Positions 23,901-36,459 of a stretch of DNA of 64,000 nt are shown here, one piece after another. The stretch's first letter is position 1; each line of letters opens with the position of its first letter. Under the pieces are notes generated by a model that saw only the letters and a program-made list of their open reading frames with translations, did not search any database and was not told where the DNA came from. Both the position numbers and the translations under genes were made by a program. The DNA lies in the NCBI GenBank assembly GCA_001414345.1, contig LLCB01000043.1, positions 1 to 64,000 on the forward strand. The letters run 5' to 3'. Source of the DNA: Hymenoscyphus infarciens (Eukaryota > Ascomycota > Leotiomycetes > Helotiales > Helotiaceae).

Positions 23901-24333
23901 GAATAAAGCGTCTCGAGAAGATAGTATCAAGGTATGCAGGGAACTTGACGAACAAGCTTTCAGAAGCGCTGAGAGTGGTTTCCATTTCATTTACAGCAAG
24001 GCAAAACAGCTCAAGAATGGCTCCAAAAGTGAGCATGGATTCAATCCACTACGCGATGGTGTGAATATTGTGAAAAAAGAAAGGTTAGGGGAAAATGTGG
24101 AGAGATTTGTGAGCAATGTCCGGGGTATTGTTGAAAAACATCGTGAGTGCATACATTTCCAAGATTTCTCAAGCAGCAAGCACTAAGATTGATGGTTTGC
24201 AGGACAAATTCTGCAACCGGAACGCACACATCTCTTATTTGGCAAGGCTAAGGATGTGTTGACAGACCATTTGATTTTCAAGCAACAGAACTCTGGAAGG
24301 CTCATCTCCAGGTTCATACAGTCATTGCTGTGA
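20943..24333 (+). CDS. Probable transcription regulator with an internal, atypical Zn2Cys6 cluster
   Basis: Six exons fit in frame: 20943-22113, 22165-22829, 22877-22985, 23037-23440, 23488-24142 and 24203-24333 (introns 47-60 nt), about 1044 residues. The first 590 residues are Ser/Asn/Gln-rich and look disordered. Then comes GACLRCRLAKRPCSKEEVCAAC: cysteines 603, 606, 613, 619 and 622, with a sixth at 634 or 635. The first five follow fungal Zn2Cys6 spacing, but the last gap is 11-12 residues instead of 6-8, and the cluster sits mid-protein rather than N-terminal. An intron lies directly before Cys613. The C-terminal 400 residues are mostly helical-looking, with a Lys/Gln run near 23740-23765. 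It is likely nuclear; target genes are unknown. The small exon 3 rests on splice signals and is the weakest part of the model. Confidence 0.72.
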
Positions 24334-27300
24334 TATGCGCAAAACAGAAGGATCTGGTTTGCATTTTGCTGTGCGTGTGGATTATATATGGAGCAAAAGA
24401 GTTTCCCTATTCCCTATCCTCACACGGGTAATGGAGATCACGACTTTATGATTGATGTCGCATTATCGACACGAATAACACGAATGACACGATACTGTAA
24501 TTGTCCGTTTGTGCCAATGGCCACCAAATTTAAAGGTGTGCTCTTTCTCGTAAAGTGCATACTTGACGCTATTGCATTGCCTTTTACTGTACATTGTTTT
24601 TGTAACTACAACAATTATTCATCTACCAAGAGTCCCTCGTAATCCTTCCTCTTCTTGTCCAAAGAACCAGAACTCGACCATCAAGGACCAAACAAGCTGG
24701 AAGCTAATGCCTCGCATGTCAAGGTAAGGCCAATAAACCACCTTCAACTTCCGAAATATTGAATAGGTGCATATGCATGGTTGCATGTGTCTGGCAAAGT
24801 GGCTGCATCGTGTCTTACAAACGTGTGTTGGCAGACTCCAATGGGGTTCGGACGCAATGGCATCATTACGCACTACGACTGCGAGTATAATAGCCCACCA
24901 ATCACAAGATCAAGACAAGAAAGTTCCATGTTGTGTTTTGACCGAAAATGCCAAAACCAGTCCACCGATCGATGTTCCGGCAGATTTGGTGAATGCCTTG
25001 CAGCCTTAGAAAATCAGGCAAGTCACGATGCAAATGGACCCAAGGTGTTTGGGGAAACCCCGCAAGTTCATTCACTTGATCCCCAAAGCTAAATCAATCC
25101 AGACCGCTACAAACCCCTGAAAAATACCATGCTGACATTCTTATAAATGGCCTCCCTCTCTTTGCAAAATACCACTCCAAGAACCCGAAACCCCTCTAGA
25201 TATCTCTTACAAAAATGTCTTAAACAACTCCATCGCAATGCAAACCAGCCGCCGCCGGGACGGTCTTTCAATCTATGCTAGAACGCCGGTGACAACAATC
25301 CAAACCTCATACTACCTCCACCGAATGCTTCCCCGAATATCTATGACAAGTTAGCGTTGTTACTGTAAGAGCCTGGCAGATGGCGGTGGGTACGACGCCC
25401 AAGTAGATGGAGGGATGGAAGTGGAAGGATGGAAGGACTGCTGAAAGGAAATCCCAAATCCGCAACGAACGCCTCCCTTCATCACTTTTCAACTATACAA
25501 GTATCCAACAACAACATCGTTAACAAACCTCACTGTTGTCGACCGGAAGAAACAACAATTCGGGTGTTGCAAGACGGTAACAGTGAGAACGCTGCTGCTG
25601 CTCGAGAAAGAGGGTCCCATAAGGTGCTCAGAAAACGCTTTTTGAGACTCCAAGAGCACAATCCCTCTCAGATGATATCAACGCGATGGAAAGTCCCTCG
25701 AAAACATTCGAGGCGGATCACTATGCGGGACGAGCTCGAGGACAATGCATGGAACAGGGACTTCTTCTGCATGACTGCTGGAATAAAGAACACCTGTCCT
25801 CGCGTTGGTCTTGTTCTCATCGAGTATTGTTCGCACAATAGCCCAGGGCGGTTTCCTATCCAAGCCAAACTTGAAAGGGGATCGCGAATACCGACATCAA
25901 CCAAAAACGACGGAACGGGACAAAACTCAAGTCAAATGGGCTTGATGTCTTACCTGGGTGTGCACGTCCATCTCAACTCGTTCCCTTCGTTTCCCAAAGT
26001 GTTAGTACTCCTACACTTAGTCAGATTTTGTTCGGAATTTTTTGTCGTTGGCATCGAATTCACAATCCACTTACTGGATCTGGGTCATTAGGCTTGGTCG
26101 GCGGGTTTGTTGAAGCTCCTCTTCCCGAGACCTGTGAAGCGAGTTAGCCGCTGTGCTCTTGTTTCAGTCTTCTGCAGCTCCATGGTTGGTTCGATGCGAA
26201 GATACAAAACACGTGATAGCAAGTTCTCTTATTAAAGAACATCCTCGTTGGGTTACGCACGAAGTTGTACTTTGGCAACGCCATTATCATGGATATTGAT
26301 CGGTCGAAAACTGGGCTGGAAAGTGCTGTCATATTGGCGGTAGTCATCGTGCTACTTCTTGGTAGGTGGTATCAAGTGCCGTATCGTCGCGCGATGATCC
26401 TTCGACTCCAACGCGATGGTTCTGCGACTCGAGCGCGGTTGCGATGTATAAACGAAGAGTGTCGACAGGTACTCTCTTCTAGGGTGTGTAGGTCTAGCAA
26501 CGAGTTTCTCCTACTCCCAAGACACACTTCGGAGAACAATGTCTGGTGTCTCAACTTGTTGGCTCTTATGGTGATGGTTGTCGAATGTTCGACCCCGAAC
26601 AAGAGCGATGACAGGACAGAGCCGGAGGAGGGGAGGTGCTGGTTCTTTAAAGTTGGGTATGATGGGAATGCTGCTTTTTCTTCGGATTTCCCCCTTTTTG
26701 AATGTCAGTACACGGACCCCCGCCTGCCTAGATAACCAACTACCTAGGATACTAGAGGGGCTGTACATTGTGCTGCGGGAGTCGGTGGGCCTCTGAAAGC
26801 AAAAGTCTCGTGGCTTTAATTCCCTGAGAGCGGAAAGCCTGGCTCCCGCAAGACTAAAAGAAACTGTGAGTGGCTTTGGCAATGCGATGTGGTCTTTTTC
26901 AGCTTTCCCGTATGTCATGTTCGCTTTTGATATTACGGTGAGTTTCAAGTCCAAAAGTGGATGCCCGTGGTGCGCTTACGTTTAAGCGCCCTGATAAATA
27001 TACATCTGTTTGCCTACATATCTTTCCTTCTAGGGTATTAGCTGGAGGCAACTTCGCTGCAGGTTTTGCCTATTTTAAACCAAAACCATTATTAGCTCTG
27101 TCGTCCGTTCATATCTGGATTGTTGTTTTTGGGCCTTGTAACGCTATTTTATTGGTGGGAACAACCTTGAGGGACTCTTCACTGCCAGTGACCGCCAATC
27201 AAGTATATTTTTGCTAACCCTTGAATATCCAGATTTTCTCAACGGTTTTGGGTTGGGAATCCATCAGACTGGCAAAATAAACCGCGTAAAAGGTTCACTT

Positions 27301-30112
27301 GTCTGTGAGTCACCTATCGTGGATATTGTTTTTGCTTTGTACCTTGGCGATTAATGCCGGTACTACTGAGGCTTGGGGCAAGCTGAGAAGGCTCAGATTA
27401 CCTGGGCTACTTGGGATATTTGCAGTGAGAGCCTTGCCAGTATGTCTGGCGAAGTAAGCCTGAAGAGCCCCGCGAAAAGCCGTTGCAGTTCTAAAGAATT
27501 TCCTAACTTTCGAACAAATTTTTCGCAACTCAGCCCCCTCACATGAAATTGCAGCGAGTTTCGGCTGGTGAGAAAGGGTGGTTGTTCTGTGGTACCTTCC
27601 AAGCTCAAAAATGAGTCAAACAGGATTACTTTTCAGAAAATCCTGCATGTTTCATTATTTCAATCTTCAGAATTGCATGGGCTCAATTCTAAGCCTAATG
27701 GGCTAAGCTTTAAGCTTGATAGTTTCCCCAGTGCTTGTAATTTCTGAATTGAATGTTTGCGGGCGTGGGAGACTCGTTCGAAGCAAAAAAAGGGCGTTCA
27801 TTTCGCGAGTTGCAATTTAAAATTTGTGACACTTACCGCGTGGCAGCCTAATCCATTGTCTGGTAGTAGCCAGCACGGCTGTGATGCTCTCGAACCCCCC
27901 AGGAAAGACAAGAAGCCGACATTTACCAGGAGAGGGCGAGGACGGCTTGCTCGAGGGCATCAAGGCTATGATCAACATGGATTATATCGCCACTGTGCCT
28001 TGAGAACTCCAATGAAAATCGGAGACCTTCCAACTTGAGCAAGGCTTGCCTGATCCTCATCACATGGAAGCCAGACCGATTTTTTTTGGGAACGTTCGGT
28101 AAGGGTTACACAAGGCTCGCTTATTTGGAAGGGCCACGTAAAGGGCGAGGTTACGACATTTCTTTTCCAAGCAAGTAGATGATGTTGATTTCACGACCTT
28201 TCGAACCGTGAAATTCATTTTCATGATGGATTGAGGTCGTTGCAGTAGCAATAAGGTTGCATGAGTAAGCCCAAACTGCCGTAGGTGGCACAACCGCCAC
28301 GGCGCCTCCTAAATTGCTGACTTTTCATATTTCCCCGCGTAATCACTTCGCCAAATCCTTCTTGTCCCGTGTCTCGGTATAATCAACTTATTCGTAAGTT
28401 GATTCTTTGCATTTTTTCCCTTTTCTTTCGGGCCAATTGCTCAACAAATGGTGTTTCTTTTCTTCTTTTTCGTTTTTTTGGTCTCGGTATAACCTCGGGT
28501 CATCATCACTCCATCCACGTTTGGTCTTATGTTTACAAGTCTCGAGTGAAGTAGGAGGAAGTAGTATGAATTCCGCACCTTCAAATCTTCCACACACGTT
28601 ACTTCGAAGTCCTCACAGTCACGAAGTACAATTTGAGAAACCTGCAGGCTACGCTGGCCAAGTCGCAAGACCAGTTCTATGCTTACTTGAAAGCAAACCG
28701 AAATTCCGAGTCTTCTAGATTTTGAGGGAATATGACGATATTCCCGTTTTCTTGTTTCTTTTTTCTTTTCAAGAAAACCAGTCAAGTTGCTCATGCCTCT
28801 CTACTTTTGTCACGAGTGCTATCTTCCAAGTCCTTAGTAAATTTATGCGAAGTTTCATAATCTTCTACATAAACTCCAAATGGAAGTAGGGCTGCGGCAC
28901 ATTCAGTAGGGCGGAACATGGAAGCCCATGCTTACTATTTTATGGTTATCGTGGGCATTCTCTGCCGGGTCGGCAAGTTTCTAATGTTCAAAGGGGAATT
29001 ATCGGGGTACTCTAGACGACAACCTGTTTCATCCACCCTTTATTTCCAGGGATATTGCATATTTTCCCAACACATCAATATGTTTCTATATTCGAGTGCC
29101 ATCATTCTCAACATCGATTGTCATCAAGTTACTTGGTGTCGGAGTGTCCGGCCTCTGATTCGTTGCTCGTAGGTGTAGATGTACTTGTGGAACTTAAGAG
29201 ATCGTTGCAAATCTGATGTGTTGTTTGCTCACCGTCAATTGTTCCGAATGTTTCAGTAATTGAGAGCGTTTGAGGTTTAATAGAGACTTTAGATTCCCTG
29301 ACTCTCGTCATCTGGTGAGCTTTGAACTTTGAAGTCACAGAAACCCAGCTGGCAGAGTGGGGCAATTGCGAGACGAACCCTTTTTTAGCGTGGGGACTCG
29401 AACGCAGCCCTTCTGCAGCCTTCTACCGAAGATCTACCTCCACCATCGGAAGAACACCATCTAAACCAGTCTCACAGCCACGATCTTGCATAAAGAATCA
29501 GAGAAGATCGGATGAAACCGAGAGGCTGACTTTGATTACCTACGCCTTACCAGGTACCTTTACCCAATCAGCATTCTGTATGAAACTCCATATGGATAGG
29601 GTAAGATGTTTTCCGGTCTAATTTCCCAAGCCTTCTGTCAAGAAGTCTTGGCCCTTGCCGAAGTTGTACTTTTTACAGATCCAGCGAATGTGACAACCGC
29701 TTTGGTAGGGAATCCCATAGTTAACAAGCGTTTTAGGAATCGCTCATGGGGTTCTTATGTTGTACTCCCCATAACTTGGCAAGTCAGTGGGGGAGCCGTT
29801 CTGAAGTACGGAAATGAGGTTCTTGGGCATGCAAAATATACAGCCACCATGCTCATCACGACCACTAATCTTGGAAGTGACGACGATACAGAGTACTTAT
29901 AGCCCTATAACCCTCCCTCAGAATATTCTTTTTTCTTCTTTCATCACCACCAGTTTTCACACAGTCGTTTCTCTACACTACATTCATTCAACCCACTTTA
30001 TACCTTCATTCAATCGTAGATTCGATCATCAGCAACAATTTTCTAAAAACAACTCCTGAAACCAACATTCTTTCCAACCTCTCAAAACTCACCCCATCTT
30101 AAAACCATCATC
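24334..30112. other. 5.8-kb gene-poor region
   Basis: Base composition is ordinary and there is no RIP pattern. Open frames are short and unlike known proteins, apart from a 220-codon frame listed separately. I see no RNA gene, terminal repeats or transposon motif. It may hold lowly conserved genes or decayed sequence. Confidence 0.45.
25429..26091 (+). CDS. Hypothetical open frame of 220 codons
   Basis: I do not recognise this protein. It has an even mix of polar residues, a basic stretch (about residues 62-100) and a hydrophobic C-terminus (about 188-215). It is the longest uninterrupted frame in a 5.8-kb gene-poor region, and a TATA-like sequence lies near 25143. No domain, intron or conserved start supports it. 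A chance frame is more likely than a gene. Confidence 0.15.
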   Translation: MEGLLKGNPKSATNASLHHFSTIQVSNNNIVNKPHCCRPEETTIRVLQDGNSENAAAARERGSHKVLRKRFLRLQEHNPSQMISTRWKVPRKHSRRITMRDELEDNAWNRDFFCMTAGIKNTCPRVGLVLIEYCSHNSPGRFPIQAKLERGSRIPTSTKNDGTGQNSSQMGLMSYLGVHVHLNSFPSFPKVLVLLHLVRFCSEFFVVGIEFTIHLLDLGH

Positions 30113-30761
30113 ATGCGTTTCTCCATCTTCACCGTTGCCACTTGCCTTTCAGCCCTTTCTACTGCTTCCACCATTCCGGTCGAGGCTCGCTCCGAGGTCG
30201 ATGCACCAATCCAAGAGAGACAGTTGATTACTGCTCTCGTTACTGCTGCTTTGACCGCAGGTGCCTCCACTATTGGTACAGCTGCTGCCAAAGGTGCTAT
30301 CGAGGCAGCAACCGGTCTTATCCAAAACATTTCGGACTGGGACGAGGTGATTTAAATCCACCTCATATATCAATAAATCCTTTCTAACAATATTCTCTAG
30401 GCTCGTCAAGCTTTCACCCAAGAGGCTACTCTTCAAATGTGGAACGCCAAACCCTCAGCAGACATAGTAGCCGTTGCTTGTTACAACAAGGCTTATGATG
30501 TTTCTGACACCACCAAGATCTCCGGTTTGGTTTCCGTCGCTTTCAAGCTGGGCGCTCTGCACACCGAGTAAGTCACCAATTCTACAACCACCTTGTATTC
30601 CAAAAACTAATTCCTGGCTTAGCTACGACTGCATGTACCTGTCTGGTCCTGTCAGTTTCTGGACTCGCAGTGATGGTGGATTCCAAAACCTCTGCTACAG
30701 AAACAGCAACGCTTGCACTTACGACTCCACTACTGGAGATCTTAATTGCAACGCCGCATAA
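30113..30761 (+). CDS. Small secreted protein, DUF7888-like
   Basis: Three exons (30113-30346, 30401-30567, 30623-30761; introns 54 and 55 nt, both with CTAA branch sites) encode 179 residues. A signal peptide (MRFSIFTVATCLSALSTAS, cut near 19-25) is followed by an Ala/Gly-rich helical stretch (about 38-70) and then SDWDE-ARQAFTQEA. The second half holds five cysteines (AVACYNK, DYDCMYL, NLCYR, NACTY, LNCNA) and an aromatic core. It resembles fungal small secreted proteins grouped as DUF7888; I give this from memory of the pattern. The leader is CT-rich, as in strongly expressed fungal genes. Its function is unknown; an effector-like or cell-surface role is possible. Confidence 0.82.
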
Positions 30762-31717
30762 ATACACCTTAATTGATAATGTTTGTGTAAAAACTTTGTT
30801 TTCGAGAAAGAGAAAGATACCCCCTTTTGAGGCTCAGATTGTCTGCTGGGATAAAATATACCAGGCTCCGTCGCAGCTGGGCTAGTGATTGGGCGCCAAT
30901 GCCCTATTTTTGGCACGTCGTGTTGTCTTCTATTCTCTTGTACATAGATAGTGATAATCTTGGTGCATAATTACATACTACTTAGACTATTTTTACATCG
31001 TTGCCGTGACATACATTATAAGTACCGCGTAGATCTTCTAGTACTTTTCGATCAATTTTATCTTTATCAAGGAGTCAGTAAACAGCACGTTTGTAAACTT
31101 GCTAGATATTACCCAAATACTCTAGGACGATGGATTTTTATTGTCCCAAGCTATCTAGGTAAATACTAAATTGACCCAAGCACTTAGATAAAGCACCTTG
31201 CATTATGCGAGAAAGTTGAGACAACGAGCTAGGTAGGCAGGTACGAACCTGAAATATTTACTGCCGCTTTTATTGTCTACCGCGTGGTCGGCCCAGTCTG
31301 TTTTATTTCACGAGTTTCAAGTGACTTCCGTGTTCCAAATTAGCTCCAACTAGAAAGTTTGGAAGCTCTGGCTTGAAGAAGGGTCTTCTATCGCGGAATT
31401 GATAATTTATTCAAAATTCATTACTCCGAGAGGATCTGAAGCTTACACTTTAACTGGAACCCAGAACTGAGTCGAAAATCTTGAAAGTGCCATCTATCTC
31501 AAAGTTTCTCGTACAGGAATATCTCATGTTAGAAAGGTCAATATTTTCTAAAAGTAAGAGATGTCCACAAACACGGCTGGGTATCCTTATTGCTTAACTG
31601 AACTCCTAAAATGAGAAGGGAATATCAAAAATACCAGATCAGACACCCAACCTCTCAGAAAGTCTCTGATTTCCCTCAACCTAAAGCTGCTGCCCCCAAG
31701 ATGCTCTCTCTAGGATC
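30762..31717. other. Intergenic region between convergent genes
   Basis: This holds the 3' ends of the secreted-protein gene and the oxidase gene. No frame or repeat of note is seen. Confidence 0.5.
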
Positions 31718-32772
31718 TCACAACTTCGCCTTAATCTCAACCTCATTGTCCCCGTAACCATCAACGAGTTCCTGGACCCGCTCCGCAACCCCAAAAGAAT
31801 AAATATACCCTGCTCCCTCAACCCCATAAGCATGAACCACACTCCCCACCCTTTCAACCCTCAGGCCCCCCTTCCTCCCCGGCCTAAAACCAATGATATC
31901 CTGCACATCGTCTAAATCAACATTCTCAAAAGCACCTTTCGAAATGCGATTCACTCTCGCTAAAATGTCCGACTTGAGAGAAACATCAACATCGGTATCC
32001 AGTCTTTCAGATTTCACACCACCGATGATGACTCCCCCAGAAAGAGGACGGGGGATGATGTATGTATATTCTGTCCCTTCCAACATGAATAACTCATTGA
32101 CATCTGTTCTTACAAACATCGTTTGGCCACGAACCGGATGAACGGAGGTGTCGTTCGCGAGAAGTTGGGCACCGACACCAGAGGCGTTGATGAGGAGTTT
32201 GGAACTTGCAAGGCTTCGTGCTTCTTCAAGAGAACTCACTTCCTTTCTGATGAACTTCACGCCTTTTTCGAGAAGTTTCGCTTTCAACCACGGAAGAAAG
32301 ACGAGGGGGTTGATTGCTAAAGCCGTATATTTCACCCCGACTGTGATTCCAATGGGTAATTCCGAGGAAGGAATGACACGGTAATCAGGCATGAGGGTTC
32401 TATACCAGAGGTCTTGATCCGTATCTTTGGTATCAAAGTATTCCGTCATGGGATATATTTGAACTCCACTTGAAGGCTCTTCTTTGGCAAGTTTTTGGTA
32501 GATGGAAAAAGAGTTCTTTTGCATTTTCTGGAGAGTGGGATCTGTTGTATTTTGTGGATGGAATACTGCTCCTGCCCTATTATCGTCTTGTTAGTGACTT
32601 TATTGTGATGGTGAGAATGACAGGGTACGACGAACCACGGACTTGCCCATTGTGTGCCTAGATCCCCGGGTAATTCTCGAGCCACGATCGTCACTTTGTA
32701 TTTCGAGGTGAGAATATAGGCACAAGCTAGTCCCGTTATTCCTGCTCCGATGATACCGATTGATTCCGTCAT
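31718..32772 (-). CDS. D-amino-acid oxidase with peroxisomal targeting tail
   Basis: This FAD enzyme oxidatively deaminates D-amino acids to keto acids, ammonia and hydrogen peroxide. Exon 1 is 32772-32636, exon 2 is 32576-31718; the 59-nt intron has an unusual GTTCGT donor but a good CACTAAC branch site, and the frame resumes at SPW|AGAVFHP. The protein has 331 residues, slightly shorter than usual. Visible features are the FAD-binding GAGITG at 9-14, GTQWASPWAGA near 39, the ALAINP segment, HPVRGQT, the substrate-binding Tyr region (YTYIIPRP), the catalytic Arg in GFRPGR, and HAYGVEGAG near the C-terminus. It ends in AKL, a type 1 peroxisomal signal, so it should act in peroxisomes. Confidence 0.93.
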
Positions 32773-35022
32773 GATGAGCTGTTGAGTTGAGGTGGGCGAC
32801 TACTCCAAAAGTGGGGAAGTAAGAATCGTGGTTGCAGACTGAGTTCCGATAATGTGATGTGTCTTGAACAAATGCTTCGGTTCGATGACAGAGAAAATTG
32901 TGTTCCTTTTTGGGTCGATGGATATGTTGTATGAGTCTTTCCAATGACAACTTGAAGGGCGTATGTAATAGGCGTATGAGGTACAGATTCATCACGTGGA
33001 ACTCAACCAATTGACTCACTTCAACTTTAACATGTAGCTATATACGAATTCTTTGTGGAAATTGCGCTCCAAAGTAAGAAAATAGTTATGATGAGAAGAA
33101 TATGTATGTGAGATGGACTCTCCTCTGGGGGCACCTGCAATGTTAAGTAATGTGAAGGGATAGCTTTGAGGATTACATCACTTCTTCGAGGTTGAGGAAA
33201 ACAATTTTTGCAACAATATATCAAATTTGCTAAAAGTTCTGAAGCAAAAGAAGGGGGTTATGTACAGTGGAAAGCCTGGAAATGTTCTGACGTGACAGCA
33301 ACTCATTTTGACAAATGACCGGATACAAAGTATCAAAGAGAATAGCTAGACGAAGGATCTCTCTAGAAATTTCAGCGAAACTACTGTCTCTGATCCTTCA
33401 ACCCGAGCCATAGAACAACCATGAGCTTTCTTCTCATTTCAACAACCCGGTGATAACTTTAGAGTAAGCTTTTTAACAAACACTTACTCGCTAGCCTCTA
33501 CCTCTAGTTCACCAAATCCCACCCTCTCTCAAACTAAAACCCATAACTATTGGAGATCTCACATCATGTCATTAAAATATCTGAGAGATGTGAAGGGGGA
33601 AAAGGACAAGGTCACCATCATCATTTCCCTTCCTTCAAAGCGATACTCCACATGTTAAAAAGAAACCCCCCCCTCCCCCCCCCCTCGAAAACATATCTAA
33701 AGTTAACACCCAAAAACTCGAAGAAATTCGAAAAACCAAAACAGCCTCCATACACAACCGCCCTGTACAACAAGTAAACTCCAAAATATCCCTGTCCCAC
33801 CTTCTATATCACACAAGGGTCCCAGCACACACACAGTACCACCCCACCTCAAGAACGACCGAGATTCATCGCGCGGGGAAAAGACAACCCTTGACACCAA
33901 AGCACAAGTGCCGGATTAAAGCACCACCCTCTCCACCCCAACAAAACAGAAAAACAGAGCATATGCACGTAATAGAGCCTTAATACACCCCTACAAACTA
34001 TTCAAATCAAACCACCTCTACAATTAAAAACATACGAGTGTTATCTTTTGCAGAAAAAACACGAGATAGATGCATGTATAATGATCGAGACTTTGTTTCA
34101 CAAATGATCTCCATCTCGTATTCATCAAACTCGTGAGTAAGTCTAGCTTCTTCAACATGCGATTTAATCAAGAAAAAGAGACAAGACAGTGAAAGTTTTC
34201 CCGGGTACGAAACATGGCGGTCTCATGCATGGGTAGAGATTGAGAGGGTGGGGGGGGGAAAGCAGGTAACAGGCAGAAAAGAGAGATCTCATATTGTCAT
34301 ACGTGATGCAGAAACAAGAGGAGGAAGTATACATCCATATCGTACGGCACACGAGAAATCGTGTACATGTACCCAGTGAATACAAGAGACCCAAAACCAA
34401 TTTTTGGCACATACATAGGAATCACAAAATAACCCCCATCCCGGTCATTGGAAACGATCATGATCATTTTTTCTTATCAAAAACGGATATTTCGTATCGG
34501 ACCGCCTGGATGGTGGGGGCTTCCATGCTGTGAACCCTATTTCCCGTATCGTTGGACACTTGTGCAGTGAGAATTGGGTCTTTCGTTGTTGAGGGAAGGT
34601 TTCGAGATATGTTGAACGTCGGTGTTATTCGTTTGTGTTCTACTTTTTTGCATAAGGCCGTCAGACTTTGTGTTGTGGGAAAACAAGCACGGCTCAAGGT
34701 CAGGCACCAACGGGTGTACTCCTTTTGTGTTTCTCTGTGAGAGCGACCGTTTGTACTTGTTTCTCTCTCGATGAGATATAAGGATACACGTCACCGTATC
34801 CCGCATCAATGTTCTGACTTTGCCAATGAAAGACCTTTCTGGTACGCATGGCGATCCCTTCTTGTGATGGCCTCTAAGAAGAAAAGCGGATCCAGATCAT
34901 CCGCAGGAAGTTTGTGGACTTGAATGGTAGCTCGTTACCGTCACTAAGCACTACAGCATCATATCGTGCATGCTGACGAATAAAAGAGCCTCGAGGAATT
35001 CCTAAACACGTATCGTCCTGCT
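32773..35022. other. Intergenic stretch without a recognisable gene
   Basis: The first part holds the oxidase promoter. A C-rich run lies at about 33666-33685 and AC-rich DNA follows to about 34000. No open frame here is convincing. Confidence 0.5.
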
Positions 35023-35882
35023 CTACCTCCAACCACCAACACGACCCTCATCCCACCTTTCCTTCCGTTCCCGACGAGAATAGTATGTTTTCTTTGCGTC
35101 TCGGTACCTTCTAACCCACTCGACGACTTCCTTTTCAGTGGCTGTATCGCCATCGCCTTCCAGGAAACTTTCTTCTAGAGCACGGCATACCATTTCTTGC
35201 TCCTGTACTCCCTGGCTAAGCTCCTGATAGAGCGAAGATGGTGCAAATGGCGCTAAGGCACGATCCATATCTGATTGTTTCTGCTTCCATTGTCGTTCCA
35301 AGGCATGGGTGGAGAGAAGTTGTGCTTGTGTGGATGACCTCAAGTGGGTAAGACGTGCTTCTAGTTCATTTAGATGTGAAGCAAGAGCGATATTCTCATC
35401 CAAAGCTGCTTGCAAGGGCTCTTGAGCAGATGCAATGGAAGGATGAGCTGTTGAAGTTGAATGAGCTAGAGCGGCCAGAAGACCAGGTTTCGCCAAGATA
35501 TCGGCGATATCTTGCTTTCTAAAAAGCAAAAAAGTCAGTTGAGAGTTTGTCATGTGAACGGCAACGTTACAAACGTTTTATCTTCCAGGATTCTGGGAAG
35601 CCATAGTTCCCCTGGATCTTGAATTTGTGGTTCTGCTGGTACTTGATTGAATCGGGCCTGCTGTAGTGATTGGGAATCTTCTGGCCCTGGTCTATAAGTG
35701 CCGACAGTGTCTTGTTGTGGCGGTGGGGGAGGAGGCAAGGGTTGTGTCCCGGCAGGTGTGCTACGCCGACTAACCTCTTGACTGCTTGGTTTTGGTGGAG
35801 GTGCAGGGGGAGTATTAGGGTCGAAAGATTGTGAGTTCCGGTGCGGTTGGTAGGGCGGAAAAGCTGGGGAGGAAGAGGACAT
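35023..35882 (-). CDS. vps37: ESCRT-I subunit Vps37 (Mod(r) domain)
   Basis: Vps37 is part of ESCRT-I, which sorts ubiquitinated cargo into multivesicular endosomes. Exon 1 is 35882-35575 and exon 2 is 35518-35023 (56-nt intron), giving about 267 residues. The first 95 residues are Pro/Ser-rich and disordered (PAPPPKPSSQEVSRRST, a run of eight Pro near residue 50). Then comes GELWLPRILEDKTKQDIADILAKP, and a coiled-coil Mod(r) domain to about 255, ending in a basic RRERKERWDEGR. I take the start at 35882, because the upstream in-frame residues show no similarity and the MSSSSPAFPPYQ start is typical. Family assignment rests on the overall pattern. Confidence 0.78.
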
Positions 35883-36424
35883 GATGACAGAAGGTGCGGA
35901 GGAGCGACTAAAAATTGTGGAATCAGGAGTTATCAAAACAAGTTGGAGGTTGTTTGACAATTTCTGTTCAACACTGACGTCTAACAACCTGGCTTGCCTG
36001 AGGGCTAGGGAAGTCGGTTGCGTATGTTAGCGGTAAGAGCCGTAGCTAGGCAGGTAAGCACAGTTCTGGTAGTGGTGTAGTTTTTCCGCTCTGCAGATGA
36101 AGCGGGACATTGAAATGTTGAAGGCCTTGTTGATTGTTGATATCCCTCAGAGGTAGATGTCGCTTGGATGTCTTCCTAACCTTGAGAAGTCGTGAGGAGA
36201 CAAGAACGGGACTTCTGCCAAGAAACTCCGCTCCGCTCATTAGTGGCTTGGCTTTTGTTCCTAGTCTAGTTTGCTTAGTGAACAATCAGGCTTGGCAAGG
36301 AAAATGGAAGTTTAATCCTAATTCCATGTGTTTGATTTCTCGTCATTTTCTAGAAAAGAAGGCAAACAAACAACATCAGGCGTTTTCTCAACGTTTAGAC
36401 CGCAGCACTATGAGTACGGTACCA

Positions 36425-36459
36425 AGTACAGTACAGTACAGTACAGTACAGTACAGTAC
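36425..36459. repeat. (AGTAC)7 microsatellite
   Basis: Perfect 5-bp repeat, seven units, non-coding. Confidence 0.95.

Noticed and set aside
26265..26735. 156-codon frame with one hydrophobic segment
   Set aside because: A single hydrophobic run is weak evidence; the rest is unlike any family and overlaps a minus-strand frame of similar length.
29340..29460. tRNA-like sequence (GACTCGAAC on + / GTTCGAGTC on -)
   Set aside because: It looks like a T-arm, but the flanking bases do not pair into a 5-bp stem and no matching acceptor or D-arm is found at the right distance.
29606..29902. 98-codon plus-strand frame upstream of the secreted-protein gene
   Set aside because: No family features, and it runs into the leader of the secreted-protein gene.
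35883..35987. Upstream in-frame extension of Vps37
   Set aside because: The extra 35 residues do not resemble the family and the ATG at 35882 starts the typical Pro-rich N-terminus.
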